Part shown: positions 1 through 9,662 of the stretch, in pieces
How positions within the stretch are numbered: position 1 is the first letter of the stretch
Layout: the number at the start of each line of letters is the position of its first letter
Virus record (IMG/VR): IMGVR_UViG_3300025617_000031
Span: 1 to 53,855 of that record
From: a virus
Length of the DNA stretch: 53,855 nucleotides
Reading direction: 5' to 3' (one strand)
Notes under the pieces: model-generated
What the model saw: only the letters and a program-made list of their open reading frames with translations
Databases searched by the model: none
Told to the model about the DNA's origin: nothing
Position numbers and translations under genes: made by a program

Positions 1-2776
1 AACGACCAGTCGCAAGGTCAGGACCGACAGGCAAATAACCACTCGACAAATCTTCATCAAAGTGTGATAATGAACCATAACGAACGATTGCTTCGTCGGT
101 TCCTGCAACAGGAACTATGCCGTTCCATATATTGTTAACATAGTAATCTGTAGTATTGCTATAAGAAGGATTAGCACCAGTGAATCCAGTGATGCGAACA
201 CCATCACTCGTGTAGACGAATCCAAGATTATCGGAAACAGGTATAGCAGATTCGTTAATCACATCATTGCCAGTGAATGCTTGGATAATTGGTGAGGTGA
301 TTGTTTCGTTGTCATTTCCATTAACATTTTCAGCAGTAAAGGATATAGTGCCAGTAGAGTCAGCAGAACTAATGGATACAGTAATATCGTTTAGTGTAAC
401 GATGGAAATGTTTGCATTAGGTATCCCACTAGTTAAATTTCCTGCGGGCAATGCTTGAGTGTATGTATAAGATTGATTGTTTAAAACAGTTCCACTTACA
501 GTAAAAGGAGAACTGTCATTCTTATATGTTTGTCCTGTCAAGTCATTGACAACAATACCAGAAACTGTTAGAGTATCCCCACTGTCATAATATGGAACAC
601 CCGAGATATAGTTATAACTTACAGAACCTTCTGCTACAGTTGCACCGGAAACATCGACAGTTGGTGGGGTAGTCATGTCATCATAGACATAATATAATTC
701 ATTAGAATTTCCTTCGGTTGTAGACAATTCTGCTTTGTTTACACCGACCGATCCTGAAGTGATGTCATGAGAAATTCTTGCCTTGGTTCCCGTCTCATAT
801 AAATTTGGTGCATAGATTCTATTCACTGCACTGACAGATTGTCCACTTGAATTTAAATTGTAGTAGTCAACATCCGATTCATCGACAGTCGGTGTACCTG
901 TAGTGGTATCATTAATATGTTGTGATACACTTCCGGTTGTATGGAAGTATGTACTCATAGCAGACGATGAGATAGTGCCTGTTGTGTATCTGTTAACAGT
1001 ATCTCCTGCGGAAAGTCCAGTTGCATTTTCGACAAAACCTGCCGTTAGTTTAGGTGCCGATCCAACTGATGTTGTTGCCCACGCAATAGTCTTGCTTGTG
1101 ATATCATTCGGTGCTGAGATCGCAAGATCAAATACTTTAATTGACTCTGTTGCAGTCAACGGAAAGATCGATGGGTCTGCGGTTTCATGATTGACCATTG
1201 TAAGAGTAATGGTGTTACGACCCGTACCTGTTGAAGTGTTATACACATGCGGCAAACGATCTCCATCAACCCCGCCTTCAACCGTATTATTTGCATTAAC
1301 AATTGAACCGTCCCCCCAATTAATAGTGTATTCAGCATCAATACCAGTAGAATTATTAGTATTATTATCAAAATAAACAGTTTGCCCTGTGTTTGCTTCC
1401 GTGATCGCACTACCCCCTGTTTCAATATTGAAAATATTGAAAGAGGGCACGGGATCAGCAGTGTAAATAATAATATATTCAGTACGAGTAAATGATGCAC
1501 TCGATTGCGCACCATATCCATCGGTGTTTCGTGCAGTAACTGCTACTGTATAGGGTGAACCTGAGTTGTCTGTGTATGTATGTGAAGGTGACGAGTTAGA
1601 TGTTGTGTCGACAGTTCCGTCTCCCCAGTCGATTACGTATTGATTTGGTGTCCCAGTGATCGTAAATGTAAGTGTCACCTCTGTTCCGATACCACCTGAA
1701 GATGGATCTGCAATAAATGAAACATTACGAACATAAGTGCCATTGTGAACATTTAACATTGCTTCGTTCAGTTTATCAAGTGCGTCGTAAATTGTTGTAT
1801 TTGCTTCGATATCAGTTACCGCACCGTCTTGAATATTTTGATCTGTACCCATAACCAGACCGTTTGCAGTGAATACAAGATTGTCAATCGTATTTGCAAG
1901 TGATGCATTTACTGCCGCAATTTCACTATTAATAGTGACAAATTCTGCATCAACATATGCCTTATTAACTGCATCTTTATCGTTGATAGGGGGTGACAGA
2001 TTTGTTACGGTGTTCGCATAAACTGCCCTGTAGATACTGAGTGTCGATCCCAAATCATATGAGTCCGAATCGGTAGGAACAATGCTTGTATTGACTGTTG
2101 CTCCAAGTGAAATAACGTCCCCACCATCACCAAACTGTAATGAATCACCTCTGAGGATGATGTCACCGTTAACTTGAAGGTTTGAGTTTACATAGACATT
2201 GTTCGCATAGATATCACCATTACTTGCATTAATTATATTATTTTCAATGGTAATCAGATTTTCATTGTTACCAATATATGCCGCATTAAGGTTTGCAACA
2301 CCATCAACAAAAAGGTTAAAAATGTCTGCTTGTTCTGCAGTAATTGTTGAAAGTGAACCGATGAATGTGTTTGTCTGCGCATCGAATAGGTCAATCGATC
2401 CGTTGCCCGCATCTGAAATTGCGAGGTTACCCATGTATAGGGTCTCACCTGCAAGATATAAAGATCGGAATGGAGTGTCCGGTGTACCTAAGTCAAATGT
2501 TCCTTCTTCGTTGGGAACAATTGTACCTTCTACTTTATACTGGAAATCTTCATTAAGTTGAATAAAACCAGTGGACAGTCTGAAGGTTTGGGTGTCTGCT
2601 TCATACCGTAAAAGAGATCCATCCTTTAAAGCGTCAACATCCATGATGACATCATTGAGAGTCTTGATCTCTTTCTTGTCAGCAGGTTGGTTTTTTAGGG
2701 TGATCTTTTGTTGTGGATCTTCGAACTCGACAGAGAGTTTATTCTTTTTGCCCATCTTGATGTCAAAATCAGACAT
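1..2776 (-). CDS. Tail fibre/virion structural protein with PKD domains (3' part missing)
   Basis: The frame is open from an ATG at 2776 to the left edge, about 925 codons with no stop, so the C-terminus lies outside the window. The N-terminal 130 residues contain the 'LGTP..PFRSLYL' type repeat common in marine phage fibres. Two PKD-like Ig folds are marked by WGDG motifs near residues 384 and 487, followed by long Ser/Thr/Asn/Gly-rich beta sequence. PKD folds usually mediate protein or sugar contact, so a role in the adsorption apparatus is inferred. It lies 10 nt downstream of the next structural gene and is probably co-transcribed with it. I cannot say whether it ends in a chaperone domain. 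Confidence 0.85.
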   Translation of the reverse strand, partial: MSDFDIKMGKKNKLSVEFEDPQQKITLKNQPADKKEIKTLNDVIMDVDALKDGSLLRYEADTQTFRLSTGFIQLNEDFQYKVEGTIVPNEEGTFDLGTPDTPFRSLYLAGETLYMGNLAISDAGNGSIDLFDAQTNTFIGSLSTITAEQADIFNLFVDGVANLNAAYIGNNENLITIENNIINASNGDIYANNVYVNSNLQVNGDIILRGDSLQFGDGGDVISLGATVNTSIVPTDSDSYDLGSTLSIYRAVYANTVTNLSPPINDKDAVNKAYVDAEFVTINSEIAAVNASLANTIDNLVFTANGLVMGTDQNIQDGAVTDIEANTTIYDALDKLNEAMLNVHNGTYVRNVSFIADPSSGGIGTEVTLTFTITGTPNQYVIDWGDGTVDTTSNSSPSHTYTDNSGSPYTVAVTARNTDGYGAQSSASFTRTEYIIIYTADPVPSFNIFNIETGGSAITEANTGQTVYFDNNTNNSTGIDAEYTINWGDGSIVNANNTVEGGVDGDRLPHVYNTSTGTGRNTITLTMVNHETADPSIFPLTATESIKVFDLAISAPNDITSKTIAWATTSVGSAPKLTAGFVENATGLSAGDTVNRYTTGTISSSAMSTYFHTTGSVSQHINDTTTGTPTVDESDVDYYNLNSSGQSVSAVNRIYAPNLYETGTKARISHDITSGSVGVNKAELSTTEGNSNELYYVYDDMTTPPTVDVSGATVAEGSVSYNYISGVPYYDSGDTLTVSGIVVNDLTGQTYKNDSSPFTVSGTVLNNQSYTYTQALPAGNLTSGIPNANISIVTLNDITVSISSADSTGTISFTAENVNGNDNETITSPIIQAFTGNDVINESAIPVSDNLGFVYTSDGVRITGFTGANPSYSNTTDYYVNNIWNGIVPVAGTDEAIVRYGSLSHFDEDLSSGYLPVGPDLATGR

Positions 2777-2786
2777 GTAAACTCCC

Positions 2787-3125
2787 TTAAGATGTAGTAA
2801 CTTGCGGTGTAACCGTGACGATACCTTCTACAAGTCTTGAACGAAAATTTGATGAGTCTGTAATCTCTACATCATAAACATATCGACCGGGTTCCATTGC
2901 CTCGGTTTGTGCTCTTGTCAAGGACAGTGTTAGTTGTCCAGCGGATCGAGGAGTTTCAAATGACATTGTAAAATCAATTGAGGTGAGAGAGGTGTAATGT
3001 TTTTTAATTGAACCAGATGCAGTATATCCAGTTAAATCTGTTACAGCACCATCATCCCCCCGAACCGTGATCGTAGTTTGAAAATCTGCACCCTGATCAA
3101 GTACAATGTTTGCCTTCGCTGCCAT
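2787..3125 (-). CDS. Small virion structural protein (Ig-like, T4-like marine phages)
   Basis: The protein is 112 aa, starts MAAKANIVLDQGADF, and is predicted all-beta. It resembles small structural proteins that sit beside fibre genes in cyanophage-type myoviruses ('DQGADF..T..V', 'LTGYTA.G.IKK', then a YDVEI strand). A GAGGA ribosome site precedes the ATG, and an AATAAATAG late-type motif lies about 20 nt upstream at 3147-3155. Its place between two fibre genes suggests a fibre adaptor or head/tail decoration protein. That role is inference from context. Confidence 0.75.
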   Translation of the reverse strand: MAAKANIVLDQGADFQTTITVRGDDGAVTDLTGYTASGSIKKHYTSLTSIDFTMSFETPRSAGQLTLSLTRAQTEAMEPGRYVYDVEITDSSNFRSRLVEGIVTVTPQVTTS

Positions 3126-3146
3126 GTCGTGTCCTCAACTTATACT

Positions 3147-3155
3147 CTATTTATT
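3147..3155 (-). promoter_or_regulatory. Late promoter-like motif AATAAATAG
   Basis: Reading the minus strand, AATAAATAG overlaps the stop codon of the 1700-aa fibre gene and lies about 21 nt before the ATG of the 112-aa structural gene. It differs at one position from the T4 late consensus TATAAATA. The spacing gives a leader of about 16 nt that holds a GAGGA ribosome site. Confidence 0.45.
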
Positions 3156-6100
3156 CTTTTTGAGTTCATCGATTTCTGCAGAAAGTTCTTTAACTGCTTC
3201 AATCAACACTGACACGAGTCTTTCATATTTGACTGCCTTAGTACCATCATCTCGTTCTGCAACGATTTCAGGGAAGACTTGTTCCACATCTTGTGCAATG
3301 ACACCAATATCATGCTTACGAACAAATGTGCCATCCTCACCACCTCTTCTTTCAATGTACTCATCCTTCCAATCATAAGTAACACCATTGATCGACTTAA
3401 CTTTATCCAAAGCATTTTCGATGGGTTGAATGTTTTCTTTGAGTGTGCGATCAGATGCGGCAAATGCAGTGATATCATTTGTTGCTCTAATTTCACCAAT
3501 GATTCCACTTCCAATGATTCCCACTCCAAGTGATCCAGTGCTAATTGTTCCATCTGTATCAACTTGAACAGTTAGGGTTTTGTTTTCACCACCGGGTGCC
3601 GATGCAACTGTTTCTAGTCCATTTGATCCAACAACAGACCAAATAGTATTACCATTAATAATAATTGTAGATTCATCTTGGTCTCTGATAGTTAAATCAG
3701 TGAAATCTGGAGGGGAATCTGCAATTTGTGAATAGTTAATTGAACCACGCAAATAGTCTGCTCTGACAGTTCCACTTACATCGAAATCGACACCCGGATC
3801 AGATTTACCAATACCAATTCTGTTTAACCCAGAATCCATAAAAAACATGAATTCTTTTCCATCCGAACTAATTTGAACATTACGGTCAAGTCCCTGAGCA
3901 TTAATTTTGTATGCTTCACCGGATGCTTCTAAAATAGTTTCATTAGTTTCATTTCGAGTTAGGTATAGGGTTGATGTGGAATCATATGTCCCATATGTCC
4001 CTGCTTTAATTGGGAGCTGTGTAACATTTCCCAGTCCTAAAACTTCATTTAATGTGTTGTTTAGTCCACCAAGGTTTACTTGAACATCTGTGCCACCACG
4101 ACTTAATGTTAGAACATCAGTTGAAGAATTGAAAGCAGAACCCGTGAAATAAGCATTTAAATCTGTTGCAACTTCTAGAGTCTTCGTTAAGACATCGAAA
4201 CTTGTTACCGTTCCTCCGGTGCCAGTAAATGTGATATCTCCTGAACCATTTGTAATACCATCTCCAATATTGGTAATCGTATCCGTTCCAGTAATCGTAA
4301 GGGTATTATTATCATTTGCCGTAATTTCAATGTTGTTGCCCTCACGCAATTCCATTGCATAGTTCTGATTTAGAGTGCCATCAATATATTCTGTGATATT
4401 AAAGTTAACACCCGCACCACCACTTATCCCACTAAATGAAGGAGTATAAGTTGTATCAGGAACATCAGTTGTGAATAGAACATTTGCATAATTTTCACCA
4501 TCGTTAGTAAATTGCCATCTATCGATAGTTTCATTCCAACGGATACTTACATCATTTTCAAACCCTCGATCAACCGTGATTCCTGCATCCAGAGTAGGCA
4601 ACCCTTGTCCTGATGCAATAGTTATAAATGGATCTTCTACTGAAAGATCCGTTGCTTCGATTGTTACCGTGTTACCTGCAACAGTCAAGTTTCCATCGAT
4701 AATAGTATTTCCACTAACCCTTGCAAAACCAGATACAAGCAAATTATTATCCACGGTTAGATCATTTTGAATTCTAACGTCTGAAGGAAGTCCAATTGTT
4801 ACCACACCTGCATCACGAGAAACCTCGATTTCTTGATACGTATCACTTATGCCGATTACCGCACCTTCTTCAGCAGATGCTAGTGTAACCACACCAGAGG
4901 CATCCACAGAAAATTGATCTGCAGAAAAGGATGCGACACCTCTGGATGTTGTTGTAGCACGAGCGATTGAAACGTCTTTATTTTGACCACTATGGGTATT
5001 AATTCTCAGTCTGTCATTTGTGGCATCATACTCTAATGTATCCACCGTATCGGGTGTCACTGTAGAGATGCTAGTAATCAAACCCTTATCATTAACAGAC
5101 AATGTGGGGATTGCAATCGTATTGCCATAATTATTTGGATTAATTGCTTCAATTGTGCTCAATAATGAATTTGGTAAAGAGTTCGCAGTGATCGTAGCAG
5201 TATATGTTACATTATTTTTCCCTACAATATTGAATATTCCTGCTCCGGAATATTCAAAAGCAGAAATAGCATTTACCACCACTTCTGAAATGTTTGTAAT
5301 TGCTCCTTGTCTGTTAACAGTGAACACAGGAATATTTGAAGTGTTTCCATATTCTTTGGCATCGAAAGAATCAATCAAGTATTCCATTTTACTGTAAGAA
5401 ATTGAACTATTTTCAATTGCATTATTCGAATGTATTTTACCATTTGATGAGATGATAATTTTTTCTGCTTCTTGTTGATTGTTCCATCTCAAACCATCAC
5501 TGAAGACATATGTGTTAGCATACACATTATCCCAGTATTTTCCTAGTCCTGTTCGTCCGAGGTTAAACCCGTTTGTTTTAGGTACAATATGACCATCTAC
5601 CAACGCATTGAATATAACAGTATTAGAATCCCCTATACCAAGTCTTGTGTCACCACGAGAGTCTAGTAAGTTACGGAATACACCATTTGCTTGAGAGATA
5701 ACAACATTTGAAGGCAGTTCGATATCTCCGTAAAATGAAGTTGTGCCAGTGATCTGCACGTCACCATCAATAACAACATTAGATGAAAAATATGAGTTCG
5801 AATAAAACTGCGCATGGAAATCAGGATTTTGCAGTCCAACTAGTTTAGTTTCAACGTCCGTTACAACAAGTCGATTGAACTGTGCAATACCTTTAGTTTG
5901 CTGATCGATAAAGTGTCCATAAGATCCCATTGTCGTGTTACCCGCAAGAGTAACTACATCATCAAAAACGACATTACTTACAACTGAACCTGCAACGTTT
6001 AAATTTTGAACAGTTGCGTCAATCAAATATGCATTTGCAAACTTGCCTTCAGTGGTGATTAAATCTGTATCAGAATCACCTAACTGAATTTGTCCACCAA

Positions 6101-8249
6101 CCGTAACTGTTCCGGAAATATTAACATCTCCAGACACAGACAAATTATCTTCCATTACAACATTAGCATTAAATGTGGTGGTGTTTGAAATTTCTACTGT
6201 TCCTGTAACAGTCGTATTCCCGACGAAAATTTCATTTGCAATGAAGTCTTTTTGAGAAATCAAATCTCCACGAGTAATGATTCTTCCCTTAACTTCTGAC
6301 TGTCCCATAACGGTCATGTTTGCATTTACTGTTGTGTTGGCACCAAAAAAGGGAACAGTTTTCGACGACAGATTAAAACGTCCGTCGACGACTGTGTTGC
6401 CTTGGAGTACTACGGGTCCGTCAGAAGTAAATCCTCCTACTACCCCCTCGATTGCTAGTCTTCCGTGAACAGTTTCATTTGTAACTGAGAGGTCATCAAC
6501 ATGAGCATTCGCAAACGATCCCTTAGTTGTAATTGTATTTCCAGACGAACCTAAGTTAATGTCAGAATTAATGGATACTAATCCATTTAAGTTTGTTACA
6601 CCATCAACATTGAGTGTGCCATCGGATCCGATATGCGCACCGGAAGTCGTATTGATACTATTTGCAAACATGTTTTTAGCATTGATATTGCTAGTAACAT
6701 TTAAATCATGGTTCACGTTTACGTTGTCAATATACGCAGATGCCCATGCCCTAGTTCCAGTACCAATGTTGTACTGTGATCCAACTTTGGGTGTAAAGTT
6801 TGATGCGACACCCTGACCACTAAGTGTGCCTAAAGAGAGTTCGTCAATTTCTGCTCTACCATCAATAAACAAATTTCTCCATTCAGCACCTTGTGCACCC
6901 AGATCATATTGATCGTCAGATGTTGGTGTAAATGAAGAAGAAATAGTTGTAGATCCATTAATTAAAATATTATCATTACCATCACCGAGAGTAACGTCAC
7001 CACTTACCGTCATAGATCCAACTATGTCGGTATTCGCACCGACAGTTAAATTATCACCGACAGAAAGATTGGAAGATAATACAGTGTTGCCTACAACACT
7101 TAATGCATCACCAACAGTTAAATAAGATCCTACAGTTAAATAAGATCCTACAGTCGAGTACGATCCAACAGTCGAATGCCCTTCTGTAGAACTATTTCCA
7201 CTGACACTAATGTTTTCGGTGATGTCAATATTTCCTAAGACATCTCCAACGACTCGCAAATCTCCGGGTAGTGTAAAATCTGATCCACCTGAATTTAAAT
7301 TGTTACCATTGATGATTAAATGACCGTTACCAGTAATGTTGCCAATTTCTACATTACCAGTAAGACGCATTGCATCAATATCTAAAGTTCCAATTAAAGT
7401 AGAGTTTCCTTTAACTACGATACCTGCGTTGGCTTCAACCGGACCGTTAAACAGAACTTCTTCAGAGTTGCCGTCAACAACCATGATAATTTTATTTTCA
7501 CCATTAACTACAAATGGAACCGCACCACCGTTTTCGTTAAAGAATACCGAACCATCCGTTTTAAAGGTATGAAGAACGGTATTTGCAGAGTTTCTGATTT
7601 CCATCTTCGACAGACCACCAGAGTCTGCCAACTTTAATACAAAATTTGTTTCTTCAAATGTGTCAGTATCTTCTAGATAAACGTATGAAGTATCACCCGT
7701 ACCTGTAATAAACTTAATAGGTGGTGTTGTGTTTGTAGATCCCTCAAATTCAAAATCTTGGTTTATACCGGAAAGAATTAAAGGAAGTGAGTTTGATTGC
7801 AACTCATCGAAATCGGAAAACTGAATGAAAGAGAAATCGAATCGTTCCCCATCCATTTTAATATATTGACCAGTCGTGCCCCCAGTCATGCGAATTCTTG
7901 ATGCGTCTGGAAGGAATAAACGATTAGTACCAGTAATCGTAGTCATATCAACATTACCATTAAATATGGTATTAGATGAAACGGTAAGAAGTGTTGAGTT
8001 AAATTCTGCATTTGAATTAATTTCTAATGGTGCAGAAACAATCGTATTACCACCAGACAATGATGTGGTTCTTAGATCAGATGAAGAAAAAATTCCTTCA
8101 ACATGCCCGTTGCCGACAGTATATCCCCCTAGACCCGAATTTAAAACAGTAATTGCGTTGTTCTTGAGAACAGTCGACGCAAAATTTGTGTTTATTCTCC
8201 AAGTATCTAGGTTATCTCCCAGACCTGTGTTAGAAACATTTACAGTCAT
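3147..8249 (-). CDS. Long tail fibre with C-terminal S74 intramolecular chaperone
   Basis: A 1700-aa fibre that is almost entirely repeated short beta strands of the 'GN(T/L)xVxGNTxVxG' kind, typical of trimeric beta-helical fibres. Registration motifs such as 'QYDLG..GAEWRNLFIDG' recur. Residues about 1599-1700 form a peptidase S74 / endosialidase-type intramolecular chaperone: SDRTLKENI with the nucleophile Ser at 1599, then GVIAQDVEQVFPEIV and VKYERLVSVLIEAV, ending in a coiled coil. In this family the chaperone trimerises the fibre and cuts itself off at that Ser. A late promoter lies 36 nt upstream and a GAAGG ribosome site precedes the ATG. It is probably the main receptor-binding fibre. 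Confidence 0.92.
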   Translation of the reverse strand: MTVNVSNTGLGDNLDTWRINTNFASTVLKNNAITVLNSGLGGYTVGNGHVEGIFSSSDLRTTSLSGGNTIVSAPLEINSNAEFNSTLLTVSSNTIFNGNVDMTTITGTNRLFLPDASRIRMTGGTTGQYIKMDGERFDFSFIQFSDFDELQSNSLPLILSGINQDFEFEGSTNTTPPIKFITGTGDTSYVYLEDTDTFEETNFVLKLADSGGLSKMEIRNSANTVLHTFKTDGSVFFNENGGAVPFVVNGENKIIMVVDGNSEEVLFNGPVEANAGIVVKGNSTLIGTLDIDAMRLTGNVEIGNITGNGHLIINGNNLNSGGSDFTLPGDLRVVGDVLGNIDITENISVSGNSSTEGHSTVGSYSTVGSYLTVGSYLTVGDALSVVGNTVLSSNLSVGDNLTVGANTDIVGSMTVSGDVTLGDGNDNILINGSTTISSSFTPTSDDQYDLGAQGAEWRNLFIDGRAEIDELSLGTLSGQGVASNFTPKVGSQYNIGTGTRAWASAYIDNVNVNHDLNVTSNINAKNMFANSINTTSGAHIGSDGTLNVDGVTNLNGLVSINSDINLGSSGNTITTKGSFANAHVDDLSVTNETVHGRLAIEGVVGGFTSDGPVVLQGNTVVDGRFNLSSKTVPFFGANTTVNANMTVMGQSEVKGRIITRGDLISQKDFIANEIFVGNTTVTGTVEISNTTTFNANVVMEDNLSVSGDVNISGTVTVGGQIQLGDSDTDLITTEGKFANAYLIDATVQNLNVAGSVVSNVVFDDVVTLAGNTTMGSYGHFIDQQTKGIAQFNRLVVTDVETKLVGLQNPDFHAQFYSNSYFSSNVVIDGDVQITGTTSFYGDIELPSNVVISQANGVFRNLLDSRGDTRLGIGDSNTVIFNALVDGHIVPKTNGFNLGRTGLGKYWDNVYANTYVFSDGLRWNNQQEAEKIIISSNGKIHSNNAIENSSISYSKMEYLIDSFDAKEYGNTSNIPVFTVNRQGAITNISEVVVNAISAFEYSGAGIFNIVGKNNVTYTATITANSLPNSLLSTIEAINPNNYGNTIAIPTLSVNDKGLITSISTVTPDTVDTLEYDATNDRLRINTHSGQNKDVSIARATTTSRGVASFSADQFSVDASGVVTLASAEEGAVIGISDTYQEIEVSRDAGVVTIGLPSDVRIQNDLTVDNNLLVSGFARVSGNTIIDGNLTVAGNTVTIEATDLSVEDPFITIASGQGLPTLDAGITVDRGFENDVSIRWNETIDRWQFTNDGENYANVLFTTDVPDTTYTPSFSGISGGAGVNFNITEYIDGTLNQNYAMELREGNNIEITANDNNTLTITGTDTITNIGDGITNGSGDITFTGTGGTVTSFDVLTKTLEVATDLNAYFTGSAFNSSTDVLTLSRGGTDVQVNLGGLNNTLNEVLGLGNVTQLPIKAGTYGTYDSTSTLYLTRNETNETILEASGEAYKINAQGLDRNVQISSDGKEFMFFMDSGLNRIGIGKSDPGVDFDVSGTVRADYLRGSINYSQIADSPPDFTDLTIRDQDESTIIINGNTIWSVVGSNGLETVASAPGGENKTLTVQVDTDGTISTGSLGVGIIGSGIIGEIRATNDITAFAASDRTLKENIQPIENALDKVKSINGVTYDWKDEYIERRGGEDGTFVRKHDIGVIAQDVEQVFPEIVAERDDGTKAVKYERLVSVLIEAVKELSAEIDELKKNK
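7114..7179. repeat. 18-bp tandem repeat inside the fibre gene
   Basis: Two exact copies of an 18-bp unit (acagttaaataagatcct on the plus strand) are followed by about two degenerate copies. They encode the peptide repeat TVGSYLTVGSY in the fibre shaft. The near-identity of the first two units suggests recent slippage or duplication in a region where shaft length can vary. Confidence 0.8.
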
Positions 8250-8277
8250 TTTTTACCTTCTATACTTAACTGGTACA

Positions 8278-8313
8278 ATATGTTCTATTTATATTCCTAA
8301 ATCGAGAACATAT
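8278..8313. repeat. 9-bp inverted repeat around the late promoter
   Basis: ATATGTTCT (8278-8286) pairs with AGAACATAT (8305-8313) across an 18-nt loop. The repeat brackets the TATAAATAG element and overlaps the stop codon of the oxygenase gene. It could be a weak terminator for the upstream gene or a protein-binding site. Confidence 0.5.
8285..8293 (-). promoter_or_regulatory. T4-type late promoter TATAAATAG
   Basis: An exact TATAAATAG on the minus strand lies 36 nt before the ATG of the 1700-aa fibre gene, in one of the few real gaps of the left arm. It matches the T4 late -10 element read by gp55/gp33-modified polymerase. A gp33 gene is present at 36867-37088. Confidence 0.8.
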
Positions 8314-8800
8314 ACTTAAAAGCAATAGTGTAACGAGGTTCCATTACATATAATGCAAACGGTCTAGCACTGTGTAGAACATTTGCGGGGAACACTGAAA
8401 TGCGTCCCGGTTTTGGCATGACTGCTTTGACGAGTTCTTTATCCTCATCATAAAAAACAGTTTCACCACCCCATTCGTAATTATAATTTTTATTTACATA
8501 ATATAAGATGGTTGTGTCAGTTTCATATTTAGAGTCATAGTGAGACTGTGGTGTCTCATTATTCTTTATCTTATTACAATACCATCGATACGGATCACTG
8601 CGTTCTGGTATTAAATGCTTGAAGCAATCTTGCAATTCCAACAGCATAGGATCGTCAAATTTAAAGTCTGTAGAATGTCCTTGCGACAAATGGGTTTCCC
8701 CGATGTCCACCTCCACCCCTTTATATTCAAGAGAATTAACATACTCTTCCAGTCTTTCTTGAAGAACCTCACTCACCAATCCATCATATACGTCGATCAT
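8297..8800 (-). CDS. 2OG-Fe(II) oxygenase (prolyl-4-hydroxylase-like)
   Basis: A 167-aa double-stranded beta-helix oxygenase. The iron ligands are H87-x-D89 (in QSHYDS) and H143 (VLHSARP), and R156 (PRYTIAF) would bind 2-oxoglutarate. The WGGETVFYDED and KPGRISVFP strands are typical of P4H-like phage enzymes. The ATG at 8800 overlaps the stop of the upstream oxygenase as TGATG, so the two are translationally coupled. A start 3 nt further up would need TTG and is less likely. The substrate is unknown. Its place just upstream of the fibre gene makes a virion protein a reasonable guess, but nucleotide or host targets remain possible. Confidence 0.88.
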   Translation of the reverse strand: MIDVYDGLVSEVLQERLEEYVNSLEYKGVEVDIGETHLSQGHSTDFKFDDPMLLELQDCFKHLIPERSDPYRWYCNKIKNNETPQSHYDSKYETDTTILYYVNKNYNYEWGGETVFYDEDKELVKAVMPKPGRISVFPANVLHSARPFALYVMEPRYTIAFKYMFSI

Positions 8801-9441
8801 CAATGATCCTTTTTATACATAATATTTTCGTAGTCAAATATACTACGCATCTCTTTAGATGCAAAATTAAATGCAATACTAATTCTTGTAGTGTCACTGG
8901 TATGCGACATCACACCGTGGTTTAACCATGACGGAAAAATCAAAATATCTCCAGTCTGCGGTTTAATTTTAATAACTTCTTGCGCATCGTCACTGTCAAA
9001 AAATATGTCATCATAGTTTGCTTTTAACGGAGTATAAAGCATAATTTCCATATTTTCTTCATCAGGAACCTCGATGTAAAATACTCCCGAGATTATACAT
9101 TCTCTGTGATCATGATACTCTTGATACTGATATTTTGTTTGGTAGTTTAAAAACATATTAGTCATGATCAGTTCATTTGGATCATGCTTCCACCCTCTTT
9201 CAATTGCGTATTCTTTTACTTGAGAAGAGATGTCCATTGCTACAGAATGAAATTGTTTTCTTTTAAAAAGTTGACTGTCGTATGCGTATGTAGACCAGAC
9301 ATGACAATTCCAAGGTAGGTTTGTCATGTCATCTGTTTCTTTTTTCACATCTTCGGCAACCTGCTTTAGATGTGCGACATGTCTTTTATTATCCACAAGT
9401 TTCCCATGGAACACAGGAACATTAAACAAATTTTTAATCAT
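8800..9441 (-). CDS. 2OG-Fe(II) oxygenase (2OG-FeII_Oxy_5 type)
   Basis: The 213-aa protein carries the marine-phage signature YHDHRECIISGVFYI, with likely ligands H110 and H112, then TGDILIFPSWLNHGV with distal H175, and R186 in the TTRISIAFNF strand. This belongs to the putative 2OG-Fe(II) oxygenase family common in marine T4-like phages and differs from the neighbouring P4H-like enzyme. It overlaps the coiled-coil gene upstream by 8 nt and the second oxygenase downstream by 3 nt, so the pair is made together. The substrate is not known. Confidence 0.88.
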   Translation of the reverse strand: MIKNLFNVPVFHGKLVDNKRHVAHLKQVAEDVKKETDDMTNLPWNCHVWSTYAYDSQLFKRKQFHSVAMDISSQVKEYAIERGWKHDPNELIMTNMFLNYQTKYQYQEYHDHRECIISGVFYIEVPDEENMEIMLYTPLKANYDDIFFDSDDAQEVIKIKPQTGDILIFPSWLNHGVMSHTSDTTRISIAFNFASKEMRSIFDYENIMYKKDH

Positions 9442-9661
9442 CCAACAACCTATCCAATTTATTCAATAACAAATCCATTTTATTTTCAAGTGACTCCACT
9501 CGATTTTCAATACTCTTATTCTTCTTGCGCATTTCTCTTTGTCTTCGATATGCTTCAAGTGCTTCTCTATCAGTATTGATTAATGCCTTTGAGTGTCTAT
9601 CTCTGAGAAGTCTCTCATCATCCTCAATATAAAAATATCCAGTATTTCTTTCGATGGTCAT
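9434..9661 (-). CDS. Small coiled-coil protein of the tail region
   Basis: A 75-aa protein starting MTIERNTGYFYIEDDERLL. The last 30 residues are a clear leucine heptad coiled coil (IENRVESLENKMDLLLNKLD). I start it at the ATG at 9661, just after the stop of the 506-aa structural gene; a longer form would need a TTG at 9679. Small proteins of this type occur in the same place in other marine T4-like phages. Function is unknown; a fibre-assembly or trimerisation helper would fit. Confidence 0.72.
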   Translation of the reverse strand: MTIERNTGYFYIEDDERLLRDRHSKALINTDREALEAYRRQREMRKKNKSIENRVESLENKMDLLLNKLDRLLDD

Positions 9662-9662
9662 A

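Noticed and set aside
7114-7179. CRISPR array
   Set aside because: The repeats are tandem without spacers and are in frame within the fibre coding sequence.
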